Of a stretch of DNA of 64,000 nucleotides, positions 9,910 to 19,971 are shown piece by piece. Position 1 is the first letter of the stretch. The number at the start of each line of letters is the position of its first letter. This stretch comes from Halioglobus sp. (lineage in GTDB: Bacteria; Pseudomonadota; Gammaproteobacteria; Pseudomonadales; Halieaceae), in assembly GCA_013214285.1 (NCBI GenBank), contig JABSPW010000004.1:1-64000 (forward strand), written 5' to 3'. Both the position numbers and the translations under genes were made by a program. Under the pieces are notes generated by a model. That model saw only the letters and a program-made list of their open reading frames with translations. It did not search any database and was not told the DNA's origin.

Positions 9910-10698
9910 TCACGCGTTCTTCCACTCTGGCTTGCGCTTCTCCAGGAAGGCATTGACCCCTTCTTTCTGGTCTTCCGTAGCGAACAACGCTACGAAAAGA
10001 TCCCGCTCACTCTGCAAACCATCGCTTATGGCCCGATCGCGGGCTGTATGTATTAGCTCTTTACAGATGCGCACGGACGTGGGGCTCTGCTCGCCCACCT
10101 GCTCCGCGAGCACCAGCGCCCGCTCCAATGATTTACCCTGCCCCACTACTTCCTCAACGAGGCCAATTTTTTCTGCCGTTGTCGCATCCAGCCGCTCTCC
10201 GCAGAGGATGATCCGCTTCGCCCAGCCCTCACCCACCAGCCAGGACAAGCGCTGGGTGCCTCCAGCACAGGGCAACAGCCCTACTTTGGCCTCAGGTAGT
10301 GCCATCTTAGCCTGCGTCTCAGCAATGCGTATGTCACAGGCGAGTGCGACTTCCAGGCCGCCACCCATCGCGAAACCGTTGATAGCCGCTATGGAGACCC
10401 CGCGAAAGTCCGCCAGTGCTTCAAAGCCTTCACCAAAAAAGCGTGCCATGTCCGCCGCCGTTTGCGGGTCGCCATCGGCAAACAATTTCAGATCAGCACC
10501 CGCAGAGAAAAACTTTTTCCCTTCACCGGTAATGACCAGAGCGTAGATATCCTTGTCATCATTCAGCTTTTTCACAACTTCTTTCAGTGCAGGCAAACTA
10601 TCCACATCCCAGGTATTCGCCGCCGGGTTATCGATAGTGAGCAGCGCAACGTTGCCCCGAATTTCCACCACAAGTTTGTCCGAAGTGCTGAGGCTCAT
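9910..10698 (-). CDS. Enoyl-CoA hydratase
   Basis: GEGKKFFSAGADLKLFADGD and AAINGFAMGGGLEVALACDIRIAE. Confidence 0.9.
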   Translation of the reverse strand: MSLSTSDKLVVEIRGNVALLTIDNPAANTWDVDSLPALKEVVKKLNDDKDIYALVITGEGKKFFSAGADLKLFADGDPQTAADMARFFGEGFEALADFRGVSIAAINGFAMGGGLEVALACDIRIAETQAKMALPEAKVGLLPCAGGTQRLSWLVGEGWAKRIILCGERLDATTAEKIGLVEEVVGQGKSLERALVLAEQVGEQSPTSVRICKELIHTARDRAISDGLQSERDLFVALFATEDQKEGVNAFLEKRKPEWKNA

Positions 10699-11855
10699 TT
10701 AATAATCTCCAGTGCGCCGTCCATTAACAACTTGCGGGAAATGATCACCCGCATAATTTCGTTGGTACCTTCTAGAATCTGGTGTACGCGGGTATCGCGC
10801 ACATGCCGCTCCATAGGGTATTCCTTGATATAGCCGTAACCACCAAACAACTGCAGAGCATCATTGCAAACTTTGAAGCCCACATCAGTAGCAAAGCGCT
10901 TCGCCATAGCACAGTATGTCGATGCGTAAGAATCCTTCGTATCCAGTTTGTGGGCCGCCAGTCTTACCATCTGTCGCGCGGCAACCAACTCCGTCAGCAT
11001 ATCTGCAAGCTGAAATTGCGTGGACTGGAACTCAGCTATAGCGTTGCCGAATTGCTTGCGCTCCTGCACGTATGCCGCGGCTTCCTCCAAAGCCTGCTGA
11101 GCTGTACCCACACTGCAAGTGGCAATGTTGATACGCCCCCCGTCCAAGCCCTCCATAGCAATGGCGAACCCTTGCCCTTCCTCGCCCAGACGATTGACCT
11201 CAGGAATCCGCACGTTATCGAATGTGATCATGCGGGTAGCTTGAGCATTCCAGCCCATTTTTTCTTCTTTTTTACCGTAAGACACTCCATCAGCATCCGC
11301 GGGAATCAACAGTGCCGTTATGCCCTTAGCACCAGGTTTTCCAGTGCGCAACATCACCACCAGTACATCCGTATCACCGGCTCCAGAAATGAATACTTTG
11401 GAGCCATTGACTATATAGTCATCGCCATCCCGAATGGCTGTGGTAACAAGCGATGCAGCGTCGGAACCGGCGCCGGGCTCGGTAAGGCAATAGGACGCCA
11501 GTTTCTTTCCAGCAGTCAGGTCGGGGCACCATTGTTCAACGGTTGCCGCCTGGCAATATCTCCCTACCATATTGGTGGCCATATTATGGATAGTGAGAAA
11601 CGCAGCAGTGGCAGTGCAACCCTTCGCCAGTTCCTCTACGATCAGGCTGGCGTCAAGGCGCGACATCGACAAACCATGAGCGGACTCGGGTGTATACATG
11701 CCCATAAAACCCAGCTCACCCGCCTGCGCCAGCGCATCCTTTGGAAAGATTGCCTGTTTGTCCCAACGCGCGGCGTGAGGTGCAAGCACGCCTGCGGAGA
11801 ATGCGCGGGCGCTGGCGACAAAGGCCTGCTGATCTTCGCTAAGAGAAAACTCCAT
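10695..11855 (-). CDS. Acyl-CoA dehydrogenase, probably isobutyryl-CoA dehydrogenase
   Basis: YCLTEPGAGSDAASL, QLFGGYGYIKEYPMERHVRDTRVHQILEGTNEIMRVII; genomic context with HIBCH and HIBADH. Confidence 0.9.
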   Translation of the reverse strand: MEFSLSEDQQAFVASARAFSAGVLAPHAARWDKQAIFPKDALAQAGELGFMGMYTPESAHGLSMSRLDASLIVEELAKGCTATAAFLTIHNMATNMVGRYCQAATVEQWCPDLTAGKKLASYCLTEPGAGSDAASLVTTAIRDGDDYIVNGSKVFISGAGDTDVLVVMLRTGKPGAKGITALLIPADADGVSYGKKEEKMGWNAQATRMITFDNVRIPEVNRLGEEGQGFAIAMEGLDGGRINIATCSVGTAQQALEEAAAYVQERKQFGNAIAEFQSTQFQLADMLTELVAARQMVRLAAHKLDTKDSYASTYCAMAKRFATDVGFKVCNDALQLFGGYGYIKEYPMERHVRDTRVHQILEGTNEIMRVIISRKLLMDGALEIIK

Positions 11856-11883
11856 GCCCGTCTCCTTCTTTACTGATCAGGCA

Positions 11884-13293
11884 TCAGAACTTCCCCATTA
11901 CCTTACCGAACAAGTCCTCGTCGGACGGAATCTCCTTGAACTTCGGCAACGGCCGGGATACCCAGGTCTCGTTGATAAGGTCGCGCCAGGTGATATTGTG
12001 GTTCACACTGTTACCGCCCCAGGACCCGCAGCCCAAAGAGAAAGTCTGTCGCATGCCGTTCCAAAGATTGCCAGAGTTGGAGGCCGCCTGGGGCTGATTG
12101 ACCATGACACGGGATGTCCGTGTGCCCAACGCAAGCTGCATAATATTGTGGTCATTGTAGGAATAGATGCCGCAACTGTGTCCCTGACCCTGGTATGCCT
12201 GAATACGGTTGGTCAGGTCAACCGCCTCATCAATGCCGCTCACTTTATACAAGGCCATAGTCACCGTGAGTTTCTCGCCGGAAAAAGGGTGGTCCGGACC
12301 CGCGCCCGTCTCGGGAATAATGAGAAACTGTCGACCCTCAGGCAGGTCGAAACCGGCCTGACCGGCGATAACCGCCGCCGGCTGCGCCACGATCTTCGCA
12401 TTGATATGCCCATCTTCCCATAACACCCTCTGCAACTTCGATTTCTCGTCCTCATCCATGACGTAGCCACCCTCAGCCTTGAGCTTGTCGAGGAGCGCAT
12501 CGTATACCGATTCAAAAACAATCACCGCGTTATCCGAAGAACAGGATGCTGCTAGATCAAGTGTCTTGGAGATGCGAATCTTTTCAGCCGCTTCATCTAA
12601 ATCGGCACTGTCATCCACGGTAATCACGGCATTGCCGACGCCCACCCCCAGCGCCGGGGTACCAGAAGAATAGGCCGCGCTCACCATCGCGCCGCCCCCG
12701 GTAGCAAGAATGCGATCGCACTGACGCATCAGTTCGTTAGTCTTGTCTAGGGAGGGGACATCGATACTTTGCACTAGATCTGCGGGCGCACCCATGGCGA
12801 CAATGGCCTCGCGCATATAGTCGCAAATTAGTTTATTGGTCAGCTTGGCTCGAGGGTGTGGCGCAATGATGATGGCGTTGCGGCCCTTTACTGCAGAGAT
12901 CGACTTGATGACGGGCGTCGCTTCAGGGTTGGTAGAGGGCGACAGCGCTCCAATAACACCCACCGGCTTAGCGATCTTCACAATACTGCGCTCGGCGTCC
13001 TCCTCGATCACACCGACGGATCTGTCATCGATGATGTCCATCAATGTCGCACGGGTCTTGCGATGAATCTTGAGGTACTTGCCCTCATAGTTGCCCAATT
13101 GCGTTTCTTCCACCGTGAACCGCGCGATTTCCTCCGAACGATCCTCTCGCGCTACTGCCCAGACCATGGCCGTGATGAGCTCGTCCACCTGCTCCTGGCT
13201 ATAGTCGGCAATCTGTGCCTGGGCCGCCCTCGCCCGCGCCATCATCACCGCCATTGCCTCACGCGCCTCTAATAATTCCTGGCTGTCGTCCAT
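11884..13293 (-). CDS. Acylating (CoA-dependent) aldehyde dehydrogenase family protein, SauS/AdhE-N-like
   Basis: SPSTNPEATPVIKSISAVKGRNAIIIAPHPRA and catalytic Cys region LDLAASCSSDNAVIV, typical of acylating sulfoacetaldehyde/acetaldehyde dehydrogenases; start set at MDDSQELLEA. Confidence 0.82.
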   Translation of the reverse strand: MDDSQELLEAREAMAVMMARARAAQAQIADYSQEQVDELITAMVWAVAREDRSEEIARFTVEETQLGNYEGKYLKIHRKTRATLMDIIDDRSVGVIEEDAERSIVKIAKPVGVIGALSPSTNPEATPVIKSISAVKGRNAIIIAPHPRAKLTNKLICDYMREAIVAMGAPADLVQSIDVPSLDKTNELMRQCDRILATGGGAMVSAAYSSGTPALGVGVGNAVITVDDSADLDEAAEKIRISKTLDLAASCSSDNAVIVFESVYDALLDKLKAEGGYVMDEDEKSKLQRVLWEDGHINAKIVAQPAAVIAGQAGFDLPEGRQFLIIPETGAGPDHPFSGEKLTVTMALYKVSGIDEAVDLTNRIQAYQGQGHSCGIYSYNDHNIMQLALGTRTSRVMVNQPQAASNSGNLWNGMRQTFSLGCGSWGGNSVNHNITWRDLINETWVSRPLPKFKEIPSDEDLFGKVMGKF

Positions 13294-13541
13294 CGTGCTG
13301 TGCTCCCGCCATCGCATCCAGGCAGCCGCGCTACCTCCCGATACACTAGCTAATCAATTGTCCAACGCCAGAAACTCGGCGCACACTGCCCCACAGGGGA
13401 GGCAAACTGCGCATTGTAGGGGATACAACGCGACATACAAGCAGGTCTGACTGTTTTTTGAAAACAGCACTCGAGCCGACGCACCAAAGCACGCGACGAC
13501 ACCTTACCAGGCCCCTGCGTCCCCGGCTTGCGCCGTGCCGT

Positions 13542-14534
13542 TTAGGCCTCCGCAACTTTTGGGGTTGCCTCAGGCTGGACCAGCTCCGGCGAACTGGACA
13601 GATGCTTCATCAGTAAGCTACGCATCCATTGGTGGGGTATACTGCGTGAGGTGCGGGTGTGCCGCATGAGGGACATCTTGCCCCGGTTGGTGCTATTGGT
13701 GTTGCGTATCATACGCTGCAGTTCTGCCGGCAATTCATGGCCAACAATCCGCTCGCGGTACAAGCCACCTTCCTGGAAACCCGCATTGGCCACCAATAGC
13801 GAGTCAGTGTGCGTGAGCACACCAACCGCCGAAGAAAACTGTGTGGTCTCCAATACAATGCTACGGTGCACCCCGTACTGACCCAGCACGTCGTCGACCA
13901 TACTGGTATTTTCCCGCGTCAGGCCGGGCAGGTACAGCCGCAAGTGAGGATAGGCAAGAAAATCCTGCAGGTTGATTTCTTTTTCTGCCAGTGGATGGCC
14001 AACACGCATGTAACAACGCGGCGCAATGGCAGCGATCGGCTCCGCTAGAATGTCACGCTCTGTTTCCAGTGCAACAAAGGCGGCAAAATCCGCTTCACCC
14101 TTTTTCAGATGCTCCTGATAGTTGGGAGGCACCTCCGCCATGATGATCTGAACGTGCGGCGCCACCTCCGCCAGCTCCGCCATCAAGCCGGGTAACAGCG
14201 ACTCGCAGAGGATGGGTGGTAACAGGAGCTTAAAACTACCTGCATAGGTCTCAGGGCTGAACTCCGTATCACCCAGCACCTGCTCGATGGTCTCCAACAA
14301 ATGGGGCAATTCGCTGCCCAATTCCTCCGCGCGAGGGGTCGGAACCAAACCGTGTGATGTCCGGGTGAACAGCTCATCCTCAAAGGAGTCACGCAACTTT
14401 TGTAACGTTTTACTCAGCGCCGGCTGGGACACGGACAGACGCTCTGCAGCCCGAGTGACATTGCGCTCCTCCAGCAAAATCTGCAGCGCAACCAGCAAGT
14501 TGAGATCGGTTCGGATCAATTTGCGAGAGATCAT
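13542..14534 (-). CDS. LysR family transcriptional regulator
   Basis: N-terminal HTH NLLVALQILLEERNVTRAAERLSVSQPALSKTLQKLRDSFEDELFTR. Confidence 0.93.
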   Translation of the reverse strand: MISRKLIRTDLNLLVALQILLEERNVTRAAERLSVSQPALSKTLQKLRDSFEDELFTRTSHGLVPTPRAEELGSELPHLLETIEQVLGDTEFSPETYAGSFKLLLPPILCESLLPGLMAELAEVAPHVQIIMAEVPPNYQEHLKKGEADFAAFVALETERDILAEPIAAIAPRCYMRVGHPLAEKEINLQDFLAYPHLRLYLPGLTRENTSMVDDVLGQYGVHRSIVLETTQFSSAVGVLTHTDSLLVANAGFQEGGLYRERIVGHELPAELQRMIRNTNSTNRGKMSLMRHTRTSRSIPHQWMRSLLMKHLSSSPELVQPEATPKVAEA

Positions 14535-14740
14535 GGGCGTCCCCGGAAATAACTTATAGTTATATTAGAGCAAGATAACAAACAGTGGCCAGCAAAACTG
14601 CGCACAAAGTGACAAAGTTACATTAACCCACCCGTCCAGTGCCCTGTGTGGCTGCGAATGGCCCCGCCTGCTACCATTGACCCGGCGATCATCCGGTCAA
14701 TCGTCGGCCCCTGTTAGGCCACCGCGTCCCGAGGAGCATT

Positions 14741-15334
14741 ATGCATTTCAGCAATATCCTGACTGTCACCCTGCTATCAATCGCCCTCGTGGCGTGCAGC
14801 GGCATCGAAATTGAGTCATCGGACGCCGAGCCGTTTGCCGCCGGGCACTACCACTATTATCGCTGGCGGACTGGCCCACTGCCCCCGGGGATCGTGTCCA
14901 ACGATCCGATTTACGCCATTGACCCGGTCGTGCGCAGAGAAGTCGATTCCACGCTCAGTAGCAAGGGCTATATGCTAGACCCAGCGCGCGCCCAGTTCAC
15001 AGTCGATTATCGCTTTGGGCCGGGTTTGCTGCAGGGCGAAACCAGTGACCTGGCAAGTAACATTTCCCACCTGCCCAGCGTCACCCCCAATCGCCAGGTC
15101 GACCAGGCCAGCGTAGACAATGCTATCGCCCTTGGAGGCGTCAAGGAAACCAACAATTTGGTGCTGCAATTCAACGACAGCACAACCAACCTCGCAGTGT
15201 GGCAAGTGACAGTCTCCAAGATCGTAGAGAACGCCAACCGGTCCGAGACCCTGGAGATCGACAAGACCCTGAGCAAGTATATCGCGCGCGCCCTGGAAAG
15301 CCTGCCTCCCGCGGTCAGGTCGCAATCTCCCTGA
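14741..15334 (+). CDS. DUF4136 domain lipoprotein
   Basis: Lipobox LSIALVACSG; DUF4136-like YHYYRWRTGPLP and TVDYRFG segments. Confidence 0.65.
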   Translation: MHFSNILTVTLLSIALVACSGIEIESSDAEPFAAGHYHYYRWRTGPLPPGIVSNDPIYAIDPVVRREVDSTLSSKGYMLDPARAQFTVDYRFGPGLLQGETSDLASNISHLPSVTPNRQVDQASVDNAIALGGVKETNNLVLQFNDSTTNLAVWQVTVSKIVENANRSETLEIDKTLSKYIARALESLPPAVRSQSP

Positions 15335-15344
15335 GCGGCCCGCC

Positions 15345-16325
15345 TCAGCCTGATGGCGCCCTATCGTAAACCCGGGCGTTAGCGCAATGCGGCATGCGGC
15401 GCCCCTGCAGCGCTGCAACGGCATTGCTCATCGCCAACGCCAGCATCTGTGCCCGGGTTGCCGCTGTCGCACTGCCAATGTGAGGCGTTAGCACTACCCG
15501 AGGATGGCGCAGCAGAGGGCTTTCAGGCGACAGTGGCTCACTTGCAAAGACATCCAGACCCGCAGCAAAAAGTTGTCCCCCATCCAGTGCCTGCGCCAGG
15601 GCCTGCTCGTCCACAATTTCGCCCCGAGCCGTGTTGATCAGCACGGCACCGGGCTTCATGCTGTTGATTCTTGCCGCATCAATCAGATTGCGTGTGGCGT
15701 CCGTCAAAGCCACATGCAGACTGACACAATCGCTGCGCACCAGCAATTCCTCCAGTGAAACGCCCTGCACCCCAGGCACGACGCGGCCGGAAGGAGTCCA
15801 GCCGATTAAGTCCATATTGAATGCCGCCGCGCGCCGCGCCACCGCCTGACCGATGGCGCCCAACCCGACAATGCCCAGGGTTGCACCACTGATGTTCCTG
15901 CCAAGGAAAAAGTCCGGTGACCAGTGGTTTTCCGGACACCAGCAGCCAGCACGTACAAAACGATCCCCCTCCACGACCCGGCGCGCCGCTGCAAGCAGCA
16001 GGGCCATCGCGAGGTCCGCGGTGGCATCCACCAGCACACCGGGCGTATGGCCCACGGGTATACCTCGCGCGTTCAGGGCCGGCAAGTCAATGTGGTCCAA
16101 ACCAACGGACACACTAGAGACAAACTCCAGATTCTCCATACGTTGCACCAACGCGGCTGTGACCGCGTCCGTCAGGAAACAGATTAAGCCGGTACACCCC
16201 AAAAGCTGCTCATCGGGCAGTGCATCGCAGAACGAACCTGACTGGAGCGTCTCAACGGCACAGTGAGCGCTGAGCTGCTGCAGAACCTCGTCGTCAATGG
16301 ACTGTGTAATCAGTACTTTCCCCAT
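15345..16325 (-). CDS. D-2-hydroxyacid dehydrogenase (GhrB/SerA-like)
   Basis: GATLGIVGLGAIGQAVARRAAAF, INTARGEIVDEQALAQAL, VVLTPHIGSAT. Confidence 0.92.
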   Translation of the reverse strand: MGKVLITQSIDDEVLQQLSAHCAVETLQSGSFCDALPDEQLLGCTGLICFLTDAVTAALVQRMENLEFVSSVSVGLDHIDLPALNARGIPVGHTPGVLVDATADLAMALLLAAARRVVEGDRFVRAGCWCPENHWSPDFFLGRNISGATLGIVGLGAIGQAVARRAAAFNMDLIGWTPSGRVVPGVQGVSLEELLVRSDCVSLHVALTDATRNLIDAARINSMKPGAVLINTARGEIVDEQALAQALDGGQLFAAGLDVFASEPLSPESPLLRHPRVVLTPHIGSATAATRAQMLALAMSNAVAALQGRRMPHCANARVYDRAPSG

Positions 16326-16362
16326 GACAAACCCCGTCCCCACAGCACGTTAAACAGCGCAA

Positions 16363-16815
16363 TCAGACACTGAGCGATCGGGCCCTCAGCCCTGCGCGCT
16401 CGACCAACAGAGTCTGCCATTTACGCAACTGCTCATCGCCATAAACTTGCCCAGAGGGCAGGTTATTCCACACCGGCTGAGGCCAGCAACTATCACCGAC
16501 CCTACGGCCTATAATATGCAGATGCATAGCCCGCACCACGTTGCCAAGGCCCGCAAAGTTCACCTTGCCATAGCCCAGTTGCTGCTTGATAAAGGCTGAC
16601 AGCACGGCACACTCATCCAGCACATCCCGACGCAGATATTCCGGTAAATCCAGAAAATCCTCCAGCTGAGTACGCGGAACCAGAATGAACCAAGGCAGGG
16701 CGGCATTGCGGTGCAGCAGAATCTCTGAACAGGACAGGCTGCCCAGATGATGGCACTCGTCCCGCAACCGCTGCGGTATCTCGAACGTCTTCACACGCTC
16801 CTTACTAGCGGTCAT
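16363..16815 (-). CDS. HIT family protein
   Basis: HIT-like AMHLHIIGRRVGD; IPRT-like LVPRTQLEDFLDLP. Confidence 0.82.
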   Translation of the reverse strand: MTASKERVKTFEIPQRLRDECHHLGSLSCSEILLHRNAALPWFILVPRTQLEDFLDLPEYLRRDVLDECAVLSAFIKQQLGYGKVNFAGLGNVVRAMHLHIIGRRVGDSCWPQPVWNNLPSGQVYGDEQLRKWQTLLVERAGLRARSLSV

Positions 16816-16940
16816 CTCGCTACCACGCCCACGCTGCCTACCCCCGCTTACGGGCAACACGACACAGCCCACGCACTCACTAAATCTAACTGCGGGCAGC
16901 GCGCGCAATAACTCCGGGAGAACCCCCAGGGTAATGCCGT

Positions 16941-17531
16941 TTACTCGATGCTATCCCGGTTGCCGCCCCACCGTTTCACCTGCTCGAGCTCCAAGTCAAA
17001 AAGGTCGAGTACACGCCCTACCGTCTGCGTCACCACGTCATCGAGGGTCTTCGGCCCGGTATAAAATGCAGGCACCGGCGGTGCAATAACCGCACCCATC
17101 TCAGACAATTGCGTCATGTTGCGCAGATGTCCGGTATGCAGCGGTGTCTCCCGCACCATCAAGACCAGACGTCGGCGTTCTTTCAGCACCACGTCGGCAG
17201 CGCGGGTAAGCAGGGTAGATGTTACGCCGGTTGCAATCTCGGACATAGTGCGAACCGAGCAAGGAGCAATGAGCATGCCGGCGGTATGAAATGACCCACT
17301 GGCAATCGTCGCGCCGATGTCACTCGCCGCGTGCACGTGGCTGGCCAATGACTGCAGAGCCTCCTGTGACATATCCAGTTCATGGTGCAAGGTCAGTTTT
17401 GCAGACTTGCTGACCACCAGGTGAGTCTCCACCTTGCACTCGCGCAACAATTGCAGCGCACGCAAGCCGTAGACAATGCCGGAGGCACCACTGATACCGA
17501 CGATTATCCGCCGAGTCACGCCGCACTCCAC
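16941..17531 (-). CDS. ubiX: Flavin prenyltransferase UbiX
   Basis: RIIVGISGASGIVYGLRALQLL, IASGSFHTAGMLIAPCSVRTMSEIATG, RRRLVLMVRETPLHTGHLRNM. Confidence 0.93.
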   Translation of the reverse strand: MECGVTRRIIVGISGASGIVYGLRALQLLRECKVETHLVVSKSAKLTLHHELDMSQEALQSLASHVHAASDIGATIASGSFHTAGMLIAPCSVRTMSEIATGVTSTLLTRAADVVLKERRRLVLMVRETPLHTGHLRNMTQLSEMGAVIAPPVPAFYTGPKTLDDVVTQTVGRVLDLFDLELEQVKRWGGNRDSIE

Positions 17532-17544
17532 GATCTAACACCCA

Positions 17545-17931
17545 TTACAGTGCGGCCTCTTGCAGCATCCTCTGCATGCGGGTGTGCATCAGATTCACTG
17601 CCTTTAACGGGCGCAGCATGACCTTGAACTCCTCAATCTTGCCCCGTCCATTAAACGTCATGATATCGACGCCGTTGACGACAATGCCGTCCAAATCGCA
17701 GATAAACTCCAGTACCGCGCACTGCGGCGTCAGCACCTCCTTGGTGTAACAAAAGCTATCGTTAAATACCCCTAAGGCACCGCGCAGGTACATCGCCGTG
17801 TTATCACGCCCTTCTTGGGGAGTGTGCACGATGGGCGAGAGGAATACACAATCCAGCGCCAGTATCTCGTCGAGCCGGTCCAGGTCTCGCCTGCGCACCA
17901 TGTCGTGCCAAATTTCCAGTGTCTTCCTCAA
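17545..17931 (-). CDS. SnoaL/NTF2-like domain protein
   Basis: Short NTF2-like fold sequence WHDMVRRRDLDRLDEILALDCVFLSPI...GVDIMTFNGRGKIEEFKVMLRPLKA. Confidence 0.75.
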   Translation of the reverse strand: MRKTLEIWHDMVRRRDLDRLDEILALDCVFLSPIVHTPQEGRDNTAMYLRGALGVFNDSFCYTKEVLTPQCAVLEFICDLDGIVVNGVDIMTFNGRGKIEEFKVMLRPLKAVNLMHTRMQRMLQEAAL

Positions 17932-17981
17932 TAGAATACCCCCGCATTCCTCGAGGCCGTGCCTATCACGGCGCCTGGTGT

Positions 17982-18329
17982 TTACATATCCTGCTCTTGC
18001 AGGAACTCATGCTCGATTTTCTGCTGCAATTCATAGCGCGAGACACCCTTGCTGCGTGCCGAATGCTTAAGGCGTTGCTGGTAGCGGCCTCGGCGAAACT
18101 GCTGCACCAATAACGCAAAACGTTCAGGTTCCGTCTCACCGGCGATCAGTTCTTCGATAAAAGCAATATCTATCCCGACACGGAATGCAATGCGACTGGG
18201 TCGGATCTTGTGCGCATGAAATTCTGCAACGATACGCATCTGCTGATCTCGCGAAAAGGTACACTCGCGAGAGTAGCCATAGGGTGGTGATGGAGTGCGC
18301 TTATCTGTGAGTGGTCTATCCGAACTCAT
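17982..18329 (-). CDS. Hypothetical protein with possible HTH-like segment
   Basis: ORF between co-oriented NTF2-like gene and divergent calB-like gene; IRPSRIAFRVGIDIAFIEELIAGE resembles an HTH. Confidence 0.5.
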   Translation of the reverse strand: MSSDRPLTDKRTPSPPYGYSRECTFSRDQQMRIVAEFHAHKIRPSRIAFRVGIDIAFIEELIAGETEPERFALLVQQFRRGRYQQRLKHSARSKGVSRYELQQKIEHEFLQEQDM

Positions 18330-18414
18330 AGACAATTATTAGCAGTTGTGGCTCACGATGCCAAGTCCGGCCTTCAGAAGCCGCGCCGTGGCCATAAATA
18401 ACTTAGGTTAGTGG

Positions 18415-18443
18415 TTAAAATTCACCCAGTTGGGGTCTATACT
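18415..18443 (+). promoter_or_regulatory. Candidate sigma-70 promoter for calB-like gene
   Basis: TTAAAA - 17 bp - TATACT about 48 bp upstream of the ATG at 18491. Confidence 0.5.
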
Positions 18444-18490
18444 AAGCGCCTCGTAACGCTCCCGCACCAGTGTACGACAAGGATTCCATT

Positions 18491-19951
18491 ATGAACGCAC
18501 CCCAGCACGTCACTCCCCAGGGCGACATCAAACAGCAGATGCAATCTATCCTGCAAACGCAACGCGAAGATTACCTCAACGAAGGAGAGGTGTCCGCTGA
18601 AACACGCATCGACCGCTTGCAGCGCGGCATCGATGTCATGGTCAACTACAGTGACAAACTCGCGGAGGCACTAAATACGGATTTCACCTGCCGCCCGCGT
18701 GAAATTTCGCTACTGACAGACATCGGTGCGGGTATTGCTCCCATGAAGCATGCGATCAAACATGTGCGCAACTGGATGAAGCCTGAGAAGCGCCCGACTG
18801 GATTTCCCTTCAACTTGCTGGGCGCTCGCTCGCGCATCGAGTACCAACCCCTGGGGGTAGTGGGTGTCATCGCGCCCTGGAACTTCCCTGTCAATATGGT
18901 GTTCGCCCCGCTTGCCGGTGTGCTGGCGGCAGGCAACCGCGCCATGGTAAAACCATCTGAATTCACCCCTGCAACATCGGCACTCATCGAAGAGATGATC
19001 GCCGACGCCTACGATCCCAAAGAGGTGGCATGTTGCAGCGGTGGTCCGGAAGTCGGGCAGGCATTTTCCAGTCTCCCTTTTGACCACATGATTTTTACGG
19101 GCGCAACCTCGATTGCCAGACACATTCTAGCCGCTGCATCTCAGAACCTTGTGCCGGTCACATTAGAACTGGGCGGCAAATCACCGGTGGTTATTTCACG
19201 CAGCGCCGATATCCAGAAGAGTCTGGAAAGAATTATGTTGGGCAAGACCATGAACGCAGGCCAGATTTGTCTGGCACCGGACTATCTACTAGTGCCGGAG
19301 GAAAAAATCGACGAGGTCATTGATGCGGCCGAGAAAGCCGTGAGACATATGTACCCCAAAATACTCGACAACCCAGAGTACACCTCCGTCATTAACGAGC
19401 GTCATTTCCAACGGCTCAATGCGTATCTGGCAGAAGCAGCCGAGCGCGGCCAAGCCATGATTACTATCAACCCCGCGGAGGAAGACTTCGAGGCTCAACA
19501 GGGCACCCTGAAGATACCGCCGACGCTGGTCCCGAAGCCTGCGGACGACCTCAAGATGATGGAGGAGGAGCTGTTCGGGCCATTACTCCCCATTCGGACC
19601 TACAAGAGTTTTCGTGAAACTATCGACTATATTAACAGCAAACCCCGCCCGCTTGCCGCTTACTATTTCGGCGAGGATGAAAAAGAAGAAGCGGACTATA
19701 TCAACCTCACCACATCCGGTGGCGTGTGCGTCAATGATGTTGTCATGCACGTGGCGCAGGAAGAGCTGCCATTTGGTGGGGTAGGTCCCAGTGGTATGGG
19801 CGCCTACCACGGTTTCAAGGGATTCCAGACCTTCAGCCACGCCAAATCAATTTACCGCCAATCCAAATTTAATATTGCAAAGATAGGCGGCATGGCGCCG
19901 CCCTTTGGCAAGACCACCGAAAACACCATCAAAATGCAGGTGAAGAAGTAA
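18491..19951 (+). CDS. Coniferyl aldehyde dehydrogenase-like aldehyde dehydrogenase
   Basis: GVVGVIAPWNFPVNM, VTLELGGKSPVVI, MNAGQICLAPDYLLVP, EELPFGGVGPSGMGAYHG. Confidence 0.88.
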   Translation: MNAPQHVTPQGDIKQQMQSILQTQREDYLNEGEVSAETRIDRLQRGIDVMVNYSDKLAEALNTDFTCRPREISLLTDIGAGIAPMKHAIKHVRNWMKPEKRPTGFPFNLLGARSRIEYQPLGVVGVIAPWNFPVNMVFAPLAGVLAAGNRAMVKPSEFTPATSALIEEMIADAYDPKEVACCSGGPEVGQAFSSLPFDHMIFTGATSIARHILAAASQNLVPVTLELGGKSPVVISRSADIQKSLERIMLGKTMNAGQICLAPDYLLVPEEKIDEVIDAAEKAVRHMYPKILDNPEYTSVINERHFQRLNAYLAEAAERGQAMITINPAEEDFEAQQGTLKIPPTLVPKPADDLKMMEEELFGPLLPIRTYKSFRETIDYINSKPRPLAAYYFGEDEKEEADYINLTTSGGVCVNDVVMHVAQEELPFGGVGPSGMGAYHGFKGFQTFSHAKSIYRQSKFNIAKIGGMAPPFGKTTENTIKMQVKK

Positions 19952-19971
19952 TCCCTAGGCAGCCCTGAACA

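Noticed and set aside
9803-10546. 247-aa plus-strand ORF
   Set aside because: Antisense to a clear enoyl-CoA hydratase; Ser/Arg/Pro-rich shadow ORF with no recognisable domain.
10782-11876. 364-aa plus-strand ORF
   Set aside because: Lies opposite the well-supported acyl-CoA dehydrogenase; low-complexity, His/Arg/Ser-rich translation typical of a shadow ORF.
15320-15350. Short inverted repeat CTGAGCGG..CGCCTCAG between convergent genes
   Set aside because: Stem is short and no T-tract follows in either direction; not convincing as a terminator.
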